Both the position numbers and the translations under genes were made by a program. A stretch of 64,000 nt of DNA, taken from Candidatus Iainarchaeum sp. (GTDB lineage Archaea; Iainarchaeota; Iainarchaeia; Iainarchaeales; UBA10219). The notes under the pieces are model-generated. The model did not search any database, was not told where the DNA came from, and saw only the letters and a program-made list of their open reading frames with translations. Positions 32,340 to 41,271 of this stretch are shown here, in pieces; positions within the stretch are counted from its first letter, which is position 1; each line of letters begins with the position of its first letter. The stretch covers positions 1 to 64,000 of the forward strand of contig JAGVWE010000007.1 in NCBI GenBank assembly GCA_018304425.1. Reading direction: 5' to 3'.

Positions 32340-34243
32340 TTCCTTCCCGTCCTGGCCTCGATCTCCTTTTTCAGCAGGCCCGAAACCATGCTTCCCGGGA
32401 TTTTCCCCCGCGCTTCCCGCATGACTTCCCCCATCACGGCCTGGAATGATTGCATGCCTTTCTCCTTAATAATTCCTTCGTTGCGGGCCACGATTTTCTG
32501 CACAATGGCCAGGGCTTCCACGTCGCTGGCCCGGGAGGCACCGGCCTCCGCCATGATTTCCTCGAACGGAGCCGCCGGCTTTTTCGCCCACGCCCCCAGC
32601 ACGCCCAGCACGGCTTCCTTCACCAGCACGCCCTCTTTTTGCGCTGACAGCACGCGTTCCACCATTTCCCGGGAAACGTTGTCCACGTCCACGCCCTCGC
32701 GCTTGAGCTTGGTCAGCCCCTCCAACAACAGCACGGCCGTCGAAGTGGGCTCGAAGCCCCGCTTCACGAGGTCCGCGAAAAACCGGGCCTCGTTGCTGAG
32801 CTTCATCTCGTTGGCCAGCTTCTCGCCGAGCTTCAATTCCTTGGAGTAAAACCGAAGCCGTTCCTCGGCGCTCTGTGGCAGGTTCTTCCGCAGCCCTTCC
32901 ACGCGCGCGGCATCCGTTTTCACGGTCGGCAAATCGGTTTCAGGGTACATCCGCGCCGCACCCGGCAGGGGCCGCAGGTACTCGTTGTTGCCGTCGGGCA
33001 GCGGCCCCCTCGTCTCTGGGGGAACGCCTTTCAGCGCCTGCCTGCAGCGCTCGACCAGGATTTTCATGGCTTCTTCGGCCTTGCCGGGTTCCTCGCAGAC
33101 CAGCACAAAGGCATCCAAGGCATCCTCGCGCAGGCCCAGTTGCCGGGAAAGGCCTTTCACGTCGGCCTCGGTCAAGCCATAGTTGGGCAGTTCATCCGAG
33201 TGCAGCAAGCCCGCTATGCCGAGCCTAGCCTTCAGGTAGCCGGCCAGTTCCTTTCCGAAGCGCCGGCCGGGCTGGACTTCCCGGCCCAGGATTCCCTTGA
33301 AGCCCTTGAGCCGGAGGCCCAGCACTTTTTTTCCCTGCCGCACGCCGTCCGCGAAGAACTTGCACGCCGAACCTTCGGCCAACGCACTCACGTCCAAGGC
33401 ATTGGGCACCAAATCGGCTTCCTTCACCCGCTTCAGGAGTTCGCCCCGGATTTCCAGCAAGGCCGCCTGCCGCTGCGCTTCCCTTCGCACGAACTCGTCC
33501 AGCAAGTCGAGTTCCTGCACGCCCTTCAATTCCACGCGCGTCCCCCCCCGGATGCTCACGTTGACGTCCTGCCGGATGGTGCCGAGGCCGCGCCGCGCCT
33601 TGCCCGTGAGCCGCAGGAGTTCCCCGATTTTTAGGGCCACTTTCTTGGCGTCCTCCGGGGAATGGATGTCAGGCAGCGTCGCAATCTCGATGAGGGGAAT
33701 GCCCTGCCGGTCCAGCCGGTAGACGACTTCCTTGTCGCCGCGCACCACGGGCCTTGCCGCGTCCTCTTCGAGGACAATGGTGTCGATGCCGAGGCATTTC
33801 CCGTTGAAGTCCAGGCAGCCGTTGGTGGCGATGAGGGCCGTCCGCTGGAAGGAACTGGTAGTTGAACCATCCACCACCATCTTCCGCATGACGTAGATGT
33901 TGTCCACGAGGTGGGCTTTCAGGAGCAGCGCCACTTCCAGGACGGTGTCAAAGGCCTCCGCGTTGAAGGGCCGCACCGGTTCCTCGTCGGTTTCCACGAG
34001 GCACGTGGTGTCGGAATAGGCCTGGTAGGCAAAGGTCTGCCCCTTCTGGTAGGCTTCGAGTGCCGCGGGGTCGTATTCACCCAGCTCGGACATGACCGGC
34101 CGAATCCTTCGTTTCACGAGGATGTCGGGCGCGTCCTCACGCATGACGCTGGGACAGTTGCAGAACAGTTTCCGCGTGTTGAGCTGCTGGTGGCATTCGA
34201 GGCCGCATTTGAGGCCCAAGGCCAGGTAATCGAGGTCCGGCAT
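32336..34243 (-). CDS. gatE: Glu-tRNA(Gln) amidotransferase subunit E
   Basis: 635 residues, the usual GatE length. The N-terminal GatB-like cradle has GLECHQQLNTRKLFCNCPSV (about 14-33), and an inserted AspRS-like domain plus C-terminal helical Yqey tail complete the family layout. GatE binds tRNA-Gln charged with Glu, activates the glutamyl group with ATP and accepts ammonia from GatD. It is archaea-specific. GatD is 1.7 kb upstream on the same strand, and the tRNA-Gln(TTG) gene is at 27949. Confidence 0.93.
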   Translation of the reverse strand: MPDLDYLALGLKCGLECHQQLNTRKLFCNCPSVMREDAPDILVKRRIRPVMSELGEYDPAALEAYQKGQTFAYQAYSDTTCLVETDEEPVRPFNAEAFDTVLEVALLLKAHLVDNIYVMRKMVVDGSTTSSFQRTALIATNGCLDFNGKCLGIDTIVLEEDAARPVVRGDKEVVYRLDRQGIPLIEIATLPDIHSPEDAKKVALKIGELLRLTGKARRGLGTIRQDVNVSIRGGTRVELKGVQELDLLDEFVRREAQRQAALLEIRGELLKRVKEADLVPNALDVSALAEGSACKFFADGVRQGKKVLGLRLKGFKGILGREVQPGRRFGKELAGYLKARLGIAGLLHSDELPNYGLTEADVKGLSRQLGLREDALDAFVLVCEEPGKAEEAMKILVERCRQALKGVPPETRGPLPDGNNEYLRPLPGAARMYPETDLPTVKTDAARVEGLRKNLPQSAEERLRFYSKELKLGEKLANEMKLSNEARFFADLVKRGFEPTSTAVLLLEGLTKLKREGVDVDNVSREMVERVLSAQKEGVLVKEAVLGVLGAWAKKPAAPFEEIMAEAGASRASDVEALAIVQKIVARNEGIIKEKGMQSFQAVMGEVMREARGKIPGSMVSGLLKKEIEARTGRK

Positions 34244-34380
34244 GCAATCACTAATTCACTTCCGCGAAAAGGTTTATAATGTCTTTCAACGCCTTTTGCC
34301 GGGCTTCAGGCGCGCGCACTGGTTGCGGCTTATGAAAGCGAATTTCCCTTCCGGCGGGCCCCTGCCCTTGCTCGGGCCCT

Positions 34381-35259
34381 TCACTCGAAGTAGGCCATGG
34401 TTTCCTCGCGTATCTGGTCGGCGAGTTCCGCGTCCCGCACGACCTGCACTTTGATTGAAACCGGTTTTTCGTGCAGGAATTCCAGCAGCCAGCCCAGGTC
34501 GAATTCCTTCAGGTTGCTGGCCGAATTGAGTTTGTAGAGCATTTCCTCCCGGGCCTGGGTCGGGAAATAGGCCCTGGCCACGTAGTCCCCGACCACTAGG
34601 ACGTCGGAGTCCAGCGCGACCAAGGCGTTGTACCGGAGTTTCACGGAAGCCCCAAGGTGTTCCGCCATTTTCGCGAGCGCGTTCCCATGGCATTGGTCCA
34701 TCATGCCGCCGGAGTTGACGAGGATGTAGCATTCGGTGCGCGAAACCAGCCGCGCCAGGCGGTGGAGTTCCTCCCGGGACAGGCCGATGAGCGAGTAGAC
34801 GTGCTTCCAGTGGAAGACAGAGGGCTTGCCGGCTTCGTTGGGGTATTCGAAGTAGTTGAACAAGAGGAACCGGTAAAAGTCGAGGATGGTTTCGAAGCCG
34901 TACTTGGCGTAGTCTTGCCGCGGCATTTCAGCGTTCTCCTGGAAAGGGTTTTCATTCAACGATTTTTCGAGGCTGGAAACCAGGTTCCGGAGGTTCTTCA
35001 GCCACCGGGGGCTCAAGGCATACTTGCGGTCGGTGCAGGAGAGGATGCCCTCGGCCGCCATTTGCCGCAACGATTTGTGGATGGCCTGGTAGCTTACCTC
35101 GACGCCGTGCCGGGACTTCAGCTTGGAGTACACCTGCGTGAGCGTCAGCGGCCAGTCCAGGGAGAGCACGGACACGATGGCGTCGCGCGTGGACTTGGGT
35201 TGAACCGTTGGAACAGCCGTTCCCAGGCTCACCGGCTGGTATTGAGTCACGAGATCCAT
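34381..35259 (-). CDS. Winged-helix regulator with a large C-terminal domain
   Basis: 292 residues from ATG 35259 (MDLVTQYQPVSLGTAVPTV). The frame stays open 25 codons further into the tRNA-Asn gene, but those would be translated tRNA, so this start is preferred. The winged helix is at about 28-90 (WPLTLTQVYSKLKSRHGVEV, IHKSLRQMAAEGILSCTDRK). The C-terminal part resembles a ligand or phospholipase-D-like sensory region (RYNALVALDSDVLVVGDYVA). A similar layout occurs in TrmB-like archaeal regulators. Targets are unknown. Confidence 0.65.
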   Translation of the reverse strand: MDLVTQYQPVSLGTAVPTVQPKSTRDAIVSVLSLDWPLTLTQVYSKLKSRHGVEVSYQAIHKSLRQMAAEGILSCTDRKYALSPRWLKNLRNLVSSLEKSLNENPFQENAEMPRQDYAKYGFETILDFYRFLLFNYFEYPNEAGKPSVFHWKHVYSLIGLSREELHRLARLVSRTECYILVNSGGMMDQCHGNALAKMAEHLGASVKLRYNALVALDSDVLVVGDYVARAYFPTQAREEMLYKLNSASNLKEFDLGWLLEFLHEKPVSIKVQVVRDAELADQIREETMAYFE

Positions 35260-35285
35260 GCTTTTCCTTGCCTCGCCCGTGGGAG

Positions 35286-35356
35286 CTGCCAGAGTCGGAT
35301 TCGAACCGGCATCACCTGAGTAACAGTCAGGCATCCTTCCATTGGACTATCTGGCT
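35286..35356 (-). tRNA. tRNA-Asn (GTT anticodon)
   Basis: The anticodon stem CCTGA/TCAGG encloses CTGTTAC (anticodon GTT), the D stem GTCC/GGAT and T loop TTCGAAT are normal, and the discriminator is G as in archaeal tRNA-Asn. Two irregularities are seen: the acceptor pairs as six base pairs (GCCAGA/TCTGGC) with an A-A apposition at 1-72, and the T stem has one C-A mismatch (GCCGG/CCGAC). It lies between a regulator gene and an Lrp/AsnC-type gene. Confidence 0.85.
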
Positions 35357-35403
35357 TTGAGCCGGTTATCATGGCATTATACCTTACTTCGACCTTTTAT
35401 TTA

Positions 35404-35456
35404 ATCACTTCGACAAATTTTACGTCATTTTCACGCTTAAGTGATGTATTTATAAC
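35404..35456 (+). promoter_or_regulatory. Promoter with inverted repeat upstream of the Lrp/AsnC gene
   Basis: ATCACTT (35404-35410) and AAGTGAT (35439-35445) are inverted copies; a TATA-like TATTTATAAC (35447-35456) follows and is 24 bases from ATG 35480. Lrp-type proteins usually repress their own promoters, so this is a plausible self-operator. Confidence 0.45.
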
Positions 35457-35479
35457 ATAATTGTAGTCATTTATTCGGT

Positions 35480-35923
35480 ATGCTGGACAAAAAGGATGCA
35501 ATTATCCTGGACAGCCTGCGCCAGAACAGCCGCAAAACCGTCAAGGAAATCGGCCGCGAAACCGGCATTCCCCGCACCACGGTTTTCGAGCGCATCAAGC
35601 GCATGGAGCACAACCAGGTCATCAAAGGCTATTCCGTGAAACCCGATTACGAGAAAATCGGCTTTCCCACCACGGCCTTCACCATGGTCGCCCACAACGG
35701 TTCGGCCGGCGTATCCCAGAAGTCCGTGGCCAAGGAAATCGCGAAACTCCCCGGAGTCTATGAAGTGCAAATAATTGCCGGAGAATGGGACATGCTCGTC
35801 AAGGTGCGTGGCAGGTCCTTGGAATCCATCGGTGACCTAGTAGTGGGAAGGATGCGGGACATTACGGGCATTGCCAGGACGCTGACCTACTCCGTTTTCT
35901 ACACCATCCGCGAAGACTGCTGA
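35480..35923 (+). CDS. Lrp/AsnC-family transcriptional regulator
   Basis: 147 residues. The N-terminal HTH (about 1-50) reads AIILDSLRQNSRKTVKEIGR and IPRTTVFERIKRMEHNQVIK. The C-terminal RAM (amino-acid-sensing) domain starts near residue 63 (AFTMVAHNGSAGVSQKSVAK). Such proteins form octamers and respond to amino acids. It is next to tRNA-Asn and convergent with gatD, so a role in amino-acid or amidation control is possible but not shown. Confidence 0.88.
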   Translation: MLDKKDAIILDSLRQNSRKTVKEIGRETGIPRTTVFERIKRMEHNQVIKGYSVKPDYEKIGFPTTAFTMVAHNGSAGVSQKSVAKEIAKLPGVYEVQIIAGEWDMLVKVRGRSLESIGDLVVGRMRDITGIARTLTYSVFYTIREDC

Positions 35924-35947
35924 CGGTTGAAAACGCTCCCGGTTCCC

Positions 35948-37273
35948 TTACTCCGGCTCAAAGCAGTCGATGCGGCTCGAGGCCGTGATTTCGCCGCGCA
36001 GGTTCTCAGGCACTTTTTTCACGGCTTCCTCGCGCTTGAAGTTGCCCAGCAACCACGCCAGCTTCACGAAAGCGGTTTCGGGCAGCAGGTCTTCCGCGAA
36101 AACGACGCCAATCTCGGAGAGCCGCCGCAGGTTCGTGTAGACGTACGGGTGCACGCGGCCATACAGGCATTGGGCGGTCATCACCACCACGCAGCCGGAT
36201 GCAATCAGTTTCTTGAGCGCCTCGTAATTGGGCAGGTTTTCCGGGGTGTTGGTGGGCATGTGTCCCATCCCAGTTCCCTCTACAACGAGGCCTTTGAACC
36301 CGTGCTCCAAGTAGAACAGGATTTCCTCGGGGTGCATGTTGGGGTGCGACTTGAGCAGCCCGACCTTTTCCTCGAACCCGTCCTTCACCGTGAACGGCTT
36401 TTTCTTGTCCACCCTGGGATAGTCCTTTTTCAGGTACTCGACCCTTCGCTCGTTGAAGTGCACGCGGGCAATCGGCTGGTCGTTGACCGCCTTGAAGGCA
36501 TCCCGTCGGGAGGTATGCATCTTCCGCGCCTTCGTTCCCGGCAGAACCACGCAGGCCTGGTCATCCGAGGTCTCATGCATGCAAATGGCCACTCCCGCGA
36601 AATCCGTTTGCTTGATGAATTCGGCCGCGCACAGGAGGTTGATGGCGGCATCACTCGAACCCCGGTCCGAGCTCCGCTGGCTGCCCACTAGGAGCACGGG
36701 CACCGGCGGGTTTTCGAGGGCAAACGACAGCGCGGCCGAGGTATAGGTTAGGGTATCCGTGCCATGGCCCAGGATGATTCCCTTGGCGCCGTCCCGGATG
36801 GCGGCCTGGATGGCTTGGACCATGAGTTTGTAGTGCGAGAACCGCATGTCCTCCGACATCAGGTTGGCCACGTGCCTGGGCTCGAAGTTCGCGACCCGCG
36901 TGAGTTCCGGGAACATGGCAATCAGGTCCTCGGTCGAAAACGAGGCATACACCCCGCCCGTGGAATAGTTGACGCGGCTGGCAATGGTTCCCCCCGTGTG
37001 CAGGACCACGATTTTCGGGAGGGAAACATCCATTTTCAGGGCCTGGCTTTTCACGCCCGCCTTCGCGGAGGGTTCCCCGGTCTTCTTCAACTCCATGCCG
37101 GCTTCCACGCGCACGCCCATGTTGTAGCCGGTGTGGAGCTTGAGGGAAAGCGTTTCAGGGTCGGCCGATGGAAGGACGTGGCCCCGGAACGACTGCCCGT
37201 TCTTCGCCAACTCGACGAAGTCGCCTTCCTGGACCCCGGATTTCCGGAGCAATTCCCGGTAATCGGCTTTCAT
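35948..37273 (-). CDS. gatD: Glu-tRNA(Gln) amidotransferase subunit D
   Basis: 441 residues from ATG 37273 (MKADYRELLRKSGVQEGDFV); a longer open frame upstream is antisense to the diphthine ligase gene. The N-terminal SH3-like domain (about 1-80) contacts GatE. The asparaginase-like domain has the catalytic Thr in VLHTGGTIASR (about 90-100), the second Thr/Asp pair in LGHGTDTLTYTSAALSF and a conserved Lys region. It releases ammonia from Gln or Asn for GatE. It is convergent with the Lrp gene and divergent from the diphthine ligase gene. Confidence 0.93.
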   Translation of the reverse strand: MKADYRELLRKSGVQEGDFVELAKNGQSFRGHVLPSADPETLSLKLHTGYNMGVRVEAGMELKKTGEPSAKAGVKSQALKMDVSLPKIVVLHTGGTIASRVNYSTGGVYASFSTEDLIAMFPELTRVANFEPRHVANLMSEDMRFSHYKLMVQAIQAAIRDGAKGIILGHGTDTLTYTSAALSFALENPPVPVLLVGSQRSSDRGSSDAAINLLCAAEFIKQTDFAGVAICMHETSDDQACVVLPGTKARKMHTSRRDAFKAVNDQPIARVHFNERRVEYLKKDYPRVDKKKPFTVKDGFEEKVGLLKSHPNMHPEEILFYLEHGFKGLVVEGTGMGHMPTNTPENLPNYEALKKLIASGCVVVMTAQCLYGRVHPYVYTNLRRLSEIGVVFAEDLLPETAFVKLAWLLGNFKREEAVKKVPENLRGEITASSRIDCFEPE

Positions 37274-37327
37274 AGCGTTAATTACAGCTGAACGGTTTTT
37301 AAGCCATTCCCAGCCGAATTTTTGACG

Positions 37328-38011
37328 ATGCGATTTGTTTCCCTGTTTTCCGGCGGCAAGGACTCGACCTATGCGCTCTACTGGGCATTGCGGGAAGGCC
37401 ACCAGCTGGCCAGCCTCCTCACCATCCGTTCTTCCTATGCCGAGTCCTACATGTATCATTTGCCCAACATCCACCTGACGGAGGTCGCGGCCGAGGCCAT
37501 GGGCTTTCCCCTCGTGGTCGCGGAAACCAGCGCCGGCAAGGAAGCCGAGCTCCAGGTCCTGGAGGACTCCCTGGCCGACCTCAAGGAAAGCCAGGGCATC
37601 GAGGCCGTGGTCTCCGGGGCCTTTGCCTCCCGCTACCAGAAGGAACGCGTGGACCGGATATGCGAAAAGCTCGGCCTTGAAAGCCTGGCGCCCCTCTGGG
37701 GCCGCGACGGCGAAGACCTCTTGAACGACATGCTGGCCGCAGGCTTCAAGTTCATGCTCGTCGCCGTGGCCGCGCAGGGCCTGGACGAGAAATGGCTGGG
37801 CCGGCTCATCGACGAAAAAGCGGTTTCCGACCTCAAAGCCCTGCACGAAAAATACCAGGTGAGCCTGGTGGGGGAGGGCGGCGAATTCGAGTCCCTCGTG
37901 GTTGACTGCCCGCTCTTCCGGAAAAAAATCGAAGTCGTTTCCGCGGAAAAAAAGTGGGACGGCTGCCGTGGCGAACTCGCCATCAAGGAAACCAGGCTCG
38001 CCCCAAAATAA
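37328..38011 (+). CDS. dph6: Diphthine-ammonia ligase
   Basis: 227 residues from ATG 37328. The PP-loop ATP-pyrophosphatase motif is SLFSGGKDSTYALYWAL (about 5-21), and the Dph6-typical SGAFASRYQKERVDRICEKL and GEGGEFESLVVDCPLF lie further on. It performs the last step of diphthamide synthesis, amidating diphthine on elongation factor 2 with ATP and ammonium. This modification is specific to archaea and eukaryotes. Transcribed alone, divergent from gatD. Confidence 0.9.
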   Translation: MRFVSLFSGGKDSTYALYWALREGHQLASLLTIRSSYAESYMYHLPNIHLTEVAAEAMGFPLVVAETSAGKEAELQVLEDSLADLKESQGIEAVVSGAFASRYQKERVDRICEKLGLESLAPLWGRDGEDLLNDMLAAGFKFMLVAVAAQGLDEKWLGRLIDEKAVSDLKALHEKYQVSLVGEGGEFESLVVDCPLFRKKIEVVSAEKKWDGCRGELAIKETRLAPK

Positions 38012-38025
38012 TCAAATGCATGGAG

Positions 38026-38991
38026 TCAAAGGCATTGCTCGAGAGGTTCCTCGGCCCACACGCTGGCACGGCTCCAGTCCCTAATCGTTTCCTCGCCGAG
38101 CCTTGGCTCCCAGGCCAGCTTGCATTCGTAGTCGAACTCGCAGCCCTCGCAGAGGAATTCCTGGAGGCACGTTTCCGCTTCCAGCCGGTCCCGGCCCTGG
38201 ACCGTGGCCTTGCACCGCCCCTCCCCCGGCTGGCCAGAAGCCTTCACCAGGAATTCTTCGACGGCCTTTCCCGCGTCCCCGCCCCGGGCTTCCAGCCGAA
38301 CCCGGTAGTTGCCGGCCTCCCGTATCTCGAGGGGCAGCGACAAGCCGGTCTCCCCGGCCGGCGCTATTTCCCCCACTTCCCGGTTGACGGGCCCCGAGTG
38401 GAGGGCTTCGACCGGTTTCCCGTCAAGGACTGAAAGCCGGTAAACCCTGGCCGAAACGATGACGTCAGAAGCCTTTGCCTGCCCGGCATTCTTCACCTTG
38501 AAAGAGACCAGCGGCGAATCGACGCCCAACTCCATTTCGCGCGGCGCGCGCACGCCGGCCAGCTCGAGTTGCGCGGGTTTCCTTCCAAGGTAAGCAGTGC
38601 AGAGGTTGAGGCCCTGTTCTTCGACGCAGCGGAAGCCCACTTCCAGCAAGGCATCGCGTTCCACCTGCAGCCTCCGCTCGTCCGCGGCCACGAGGCAGCC
38701 CGGGCCGATGTTCTGCCGCGGGCAACACCGCAGGACATCCATGCAGCGGAAGTTCACGGACCGGGTCATGGAATCCAGGGCATCGGCCAAAACCATTTCG
38801 CCTTGCCGGAACTCCACGTTCTTTGAAAAAACCTTTCCATTGAGGCCCTCGGCGGCGTCCAGCGATTCCAGCAGCGCGTGCTGGAGCGGGGCCCTGGGCG
38901 CGAAGCCCGGCAAAATATAGGCAAAGAAAATCCACAGCAGGGCCAGGGCCGCAACCGCGACCGTCAAAAGCTTGAAGGGGGATTCGGCCAT
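38026..38991 (-). CDS. Membrane-anchored outer-surface protein with CARDB-like domain
   Basis: 321 residues. An N-terminal anchor (LLTVAVAALALLWIFFAYIL, about 8-27) precedes a Cys-containing region (FRCMDVLRCCPRQNIGPGC) and a beta-sandwich resembling CARDB (VSFKVKNAGQAKASDVIVSA, about 163-182). The C-terminus holds four more cysteines (CLQEFLCEGCEFDYECK). It probably faces outside and is disulfide-stabilised. It follows a small membrane protein by 4 bases. No function can be assigned. Confidence 0.55.
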   Translation of the reverse strand: MAESPFKLLTVAVAALALLWIFFAYILPGFAPRAPLQHALLESLDAAEGLNGKVFSKNVEFRQGEMVLADALDSMTRSVNFRCMDVLRCCPRQNIGPGCLVAADERRLQVERDALLEVGFRCVEEQGLNLCTAYLGRKPAQLELAGVRAPREMELGVDSPLVSFKVKNAGQAKASDVIVSARVYRLSVLDGKPVEALHSGPVNREVGEIAPAGETGLSLPLEIREAGNYRVRLEARGGDAGKAVEEFLVKASGQPGEGRCKATVQGRDRLEAETCLQEFLCEGCEFDYECKLAWEPRLGEETIRDWSRASVWAEEPLEQCL

Positions 38992-38995
38992 GGCC

Positions 38996-39235
38996 TCACC
39001 TCGCGAACGTGGCCCGCACGTGCCATTTCAGCAGCCACTCGAAGATTTTTTTCAGCACCAGCAACCCCACGAACAGGTAAAGCAAGGACGTTACGTCTCC
39101 CGTCAGCAAAAAATAGCGCCGGAAGTAATCCGCCCACACCTCGAGCCGGAACAGGAACCAGACCACAACGCCCAGGGCCAGCAACACCAGCAACAGCTTT
39201 TCCGCCAAATCCAGCCAAGCCAGCAGCCGCCGCAC
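38996..39235 (-). CDS. 79-residue membrane protein
   Basis: Two hydrophobic helices, LLLVLLALGVVVWFLFRL (about 14-31) and SLLYLFVGLLVLKKIFEWLL (about 50-69), with basic ends. It is 4 bases upstream of the anchored surface-protein gene, so the two are probably cotranscribed. No family is recognised. Confidence 0.5.
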   Translation of the reverse strand: MRRLLAWLDLAEKLLLVLLALGVVVWFLFRLEVWADYFRRYFLLTGDVTSLLYLFVGLLVLKKIFEWLLKWHVRATFAR

Positions 39236-39279
39236 GTCAAAGACCCCTTAAACTATGGTTTGACGGCTTAATAAACGTT

Positions 39280-41157
39280 TCAGGCGCTGTCATCGCCTTT
39301 CCCACTTTCCTGGGTTTTCTGCGCCTTCTGCCGGGCAAACATGTCCCGGATTTCCTTGGTGGAAGTGGCTTCCTCGGCCTTCTTGTCCGTGCGGAAGGAA
39401 ACCAGGCGCGGGAATCGCAACGCGTATCCCGGCTTGCCGGCTTCCCGGCCGCAGGCATGCACCGGGCTGCGCGTGATTTCGTCGGCGCGCACCTCGATGA
39501 CGTGCACGGGCTCGGTCCACACGTCGGGTTCAAGGCCGGACTCCACGCGCGCGGGCTTCCGGTTGGCCTTGATTTTCTTCAAGCGCTCCTCCCATTCCGC
39601 GAGCTGGGCCTCGCTCAAGCCCGTGCCAATCTTGGCGATGCTTTCAAAGCAATCCCTTTCCCCATTGTAGGCGGCGGCCAGCAAGGCCCCCAACCCGAAC
39701 CGGGTGCGGATGCCCTTCCCCTTGAAGTAACCGATGACCGCCAAATCCACGGAGTCCTGCAACTCGCCCTTGTAACTGCGCTTCAGTTTTATCCACGCGA
39801 ACTTCCTCGCACCCGCGATGTACTTCGCGTCCAGGTCCTTTGCGACGATGCCTTCCAGGCCCTGCTCGATGCACCGCGTGAAGAAAGCGTCCACGGCTTC
39901 CGGCTCCTTCGTCACTATCATCGGCGTCACGTCCAGCACCCCGCCCCTTTCCACGATTCGCTCCAGGGTTTTCCTGCGCTCCCGGAACGGCAAGGGCATG
40001 AGGTTTTTTCCGTCCACCATCATGACGTCAAAGGCGAACAACTTCAGCGGCAGCTCCTCGGAAGCCCTTTCGATGCCGTGCTTGCGCTTCCGCTGGATGG
40101 TCACCTGGAAGGGGAAGAACTCCCCGGTTTCCTCGTTCACCGCCAGGGCCTCCCCCTCGATGATGGCAGTCCGGGCCTTCAAGTGGGTTTTGACGCCTTC
40201 AATGACTTCGGGGAACATGGGTGTTACATTCTCGCTGCGGCGGCTGAAGATGCTTACCTCGTCTTCCCTCTTGTGCACCTGCAGCCGGAAACCGTCGAAC
40301 TTTCCCTCCACCATGCATTCCCCGAGCTTTTCCACGATTTCTCCCGCTGAAGGCAGCCGCTCGGCCAGGGTGGGCCGGATGGGCACGCCAGGCGTCAGCT
40401 CCACGGCATCCAGTCCCTTGAGGCCCTTTTCCTTGAGCAACCGCGCGATGTCCCCCAAATCCGAGTGAATGTTGTACTTTTCCTCGATGCGTTCCCGCAG
40501 CAGCTGCCGCACGCGCCGCTCGAACTCCTCTCCCCGCTTTTCCTCTTTTTTTTCCTTGAGCTCGGCCTCGATTTTTTCGGCGGCCCGCTTCTCCTTTGCC
40601 AAAAATTCTTTCGAGTAAACGACGGCCAAGGCGTCCATCAAGGTGGGGTCGCCGATGCCCAGCCGCATGGCCCCCAACGGAATCCTTGTGACGAATTTGG
40701 CTTCCAAGGGAGAGGCGCTGTTCAGGAGCTCGGCCAGCAGCTTGAGCTTCTGCTCCTGGCTACCGTGGCCCGAGGCCTTCGCGATGCGCAAAAAGTTGTC
40801 GTACACCTTTTCGACGGACAGTTTTTCGCGGAAGAGACTTTGCTGCCGCTTTTTTTCCGCGATTTCCTGGGCCACCAGGCCGAGGTCGCCGAGTTTCTGG
40901 AACCGCTTCCCGACTTCCTCCCGCGCGTACCCAGAAGTCATGGCCAGGGCCTCTTCCACGAGCTTCTCCCCCAAGCCGATGTCATAGCCCTTGAAGCCCG
41001 GGGCAATCTGGCCCTGGCACAGGTAAATGACCTTGGAGACAACGGCGGCATCGGTCTCCCGCTCCCGCAGGAGCCCCCCCAGCAGGGAAGTCATCTCCAG
41101 GCGCGAGGCAGCGGCCTCGATTCGCTCCCAGTAACCGGCCAATTTCCCGAATTCCAT
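39280..41157 (-). CDS. lig: ATP-dependent DNA ligase
   Basis: 625 residues from ATG 41157 (MEFGKLAGYWERIEAAASRL). The N-terminal DNA-binding domain ends near 240. The adenylation motif is EGKFDGFRLQVHK near residue 285, whose Lys becomes adenylated; FSRRSENVTPMFPE and IIEGEALAVNEETGEFFPF are motifs III and IIIa-like, and the OB domain follows (GLGALLAAAYNGERDCFESI). The length is typical of archaeal replicative ligases. The C-terminal tail is poorly conserved and Lys/Glu-rich. Confidence 0.93.
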   Translation of the reverse strand: MEFGKLAGYWERIEAAASRLEMTSLLGGLLRERETDAAVVSKVIYLCQGQIAPGFKGYDIGLGEKLVEEALAMTSGYAREEVGKRFQKLGDLGLVAQEIAEKKRQQSLFREKLSVEKVYDNFLRIAKASGHGSQEQKLKLLAELLNSASPLEAKFVTRIPLGAMRLGIGDPTLMDALAVVYSKEFLAKEKRAAEKIEAELKEKKEEKRGEEFERRVRQLLRERIEEKYNIHSDLGDIARLLKEKGLKGLDAVELTPGVPIRPTLAERLPSAGEIVEKLGECMVEGKFDGFRLQVHKREDEVSIFSRRSENVTPMFPEVIEGVKTHLKARTAIIEGEALAVNEETGEFFPFQVTIQRKRKHGIERASEELPLKLFAFDVMMVDGKNLMPLPFRERRKTLERIVERGGVLDVTPMIVTKEPEAVDAFFTRCIEQGLEGIVAKDLDAKYIAGARKFAWIKLKRSYKGELQDSVDLAVIGYFKGKGIRTRFGLGALLAAAYNGERDCFESIAKIGTGLSEAQLAEWEERLKKIKANRKPARVESGLEPDVWTEPVHVIEVRADEITRSPVHACGREAGKPGYALRFPRLVSFRTDKKAEEATSTKEIRDMFARQKAQKTQESGKGDDSA

Positions 41158-41271
41158 GCCATCATAGGGAGTCAATGGCCTTAAAACCCTTGTTCCCAGC
41201 CTTTCCAGGCCCCCAACAGGGAAATATTTAAATGGCCGAACTCCCTATATTCTGCCGTTCCAGGGACTTGC

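Noticed and set aside
37274-37846. 190-codon N-terminal extension of GatD
   Set aside because: The extension is antisense to the diphthine ligase gene; ATG 37273 gives the normal GatD length.
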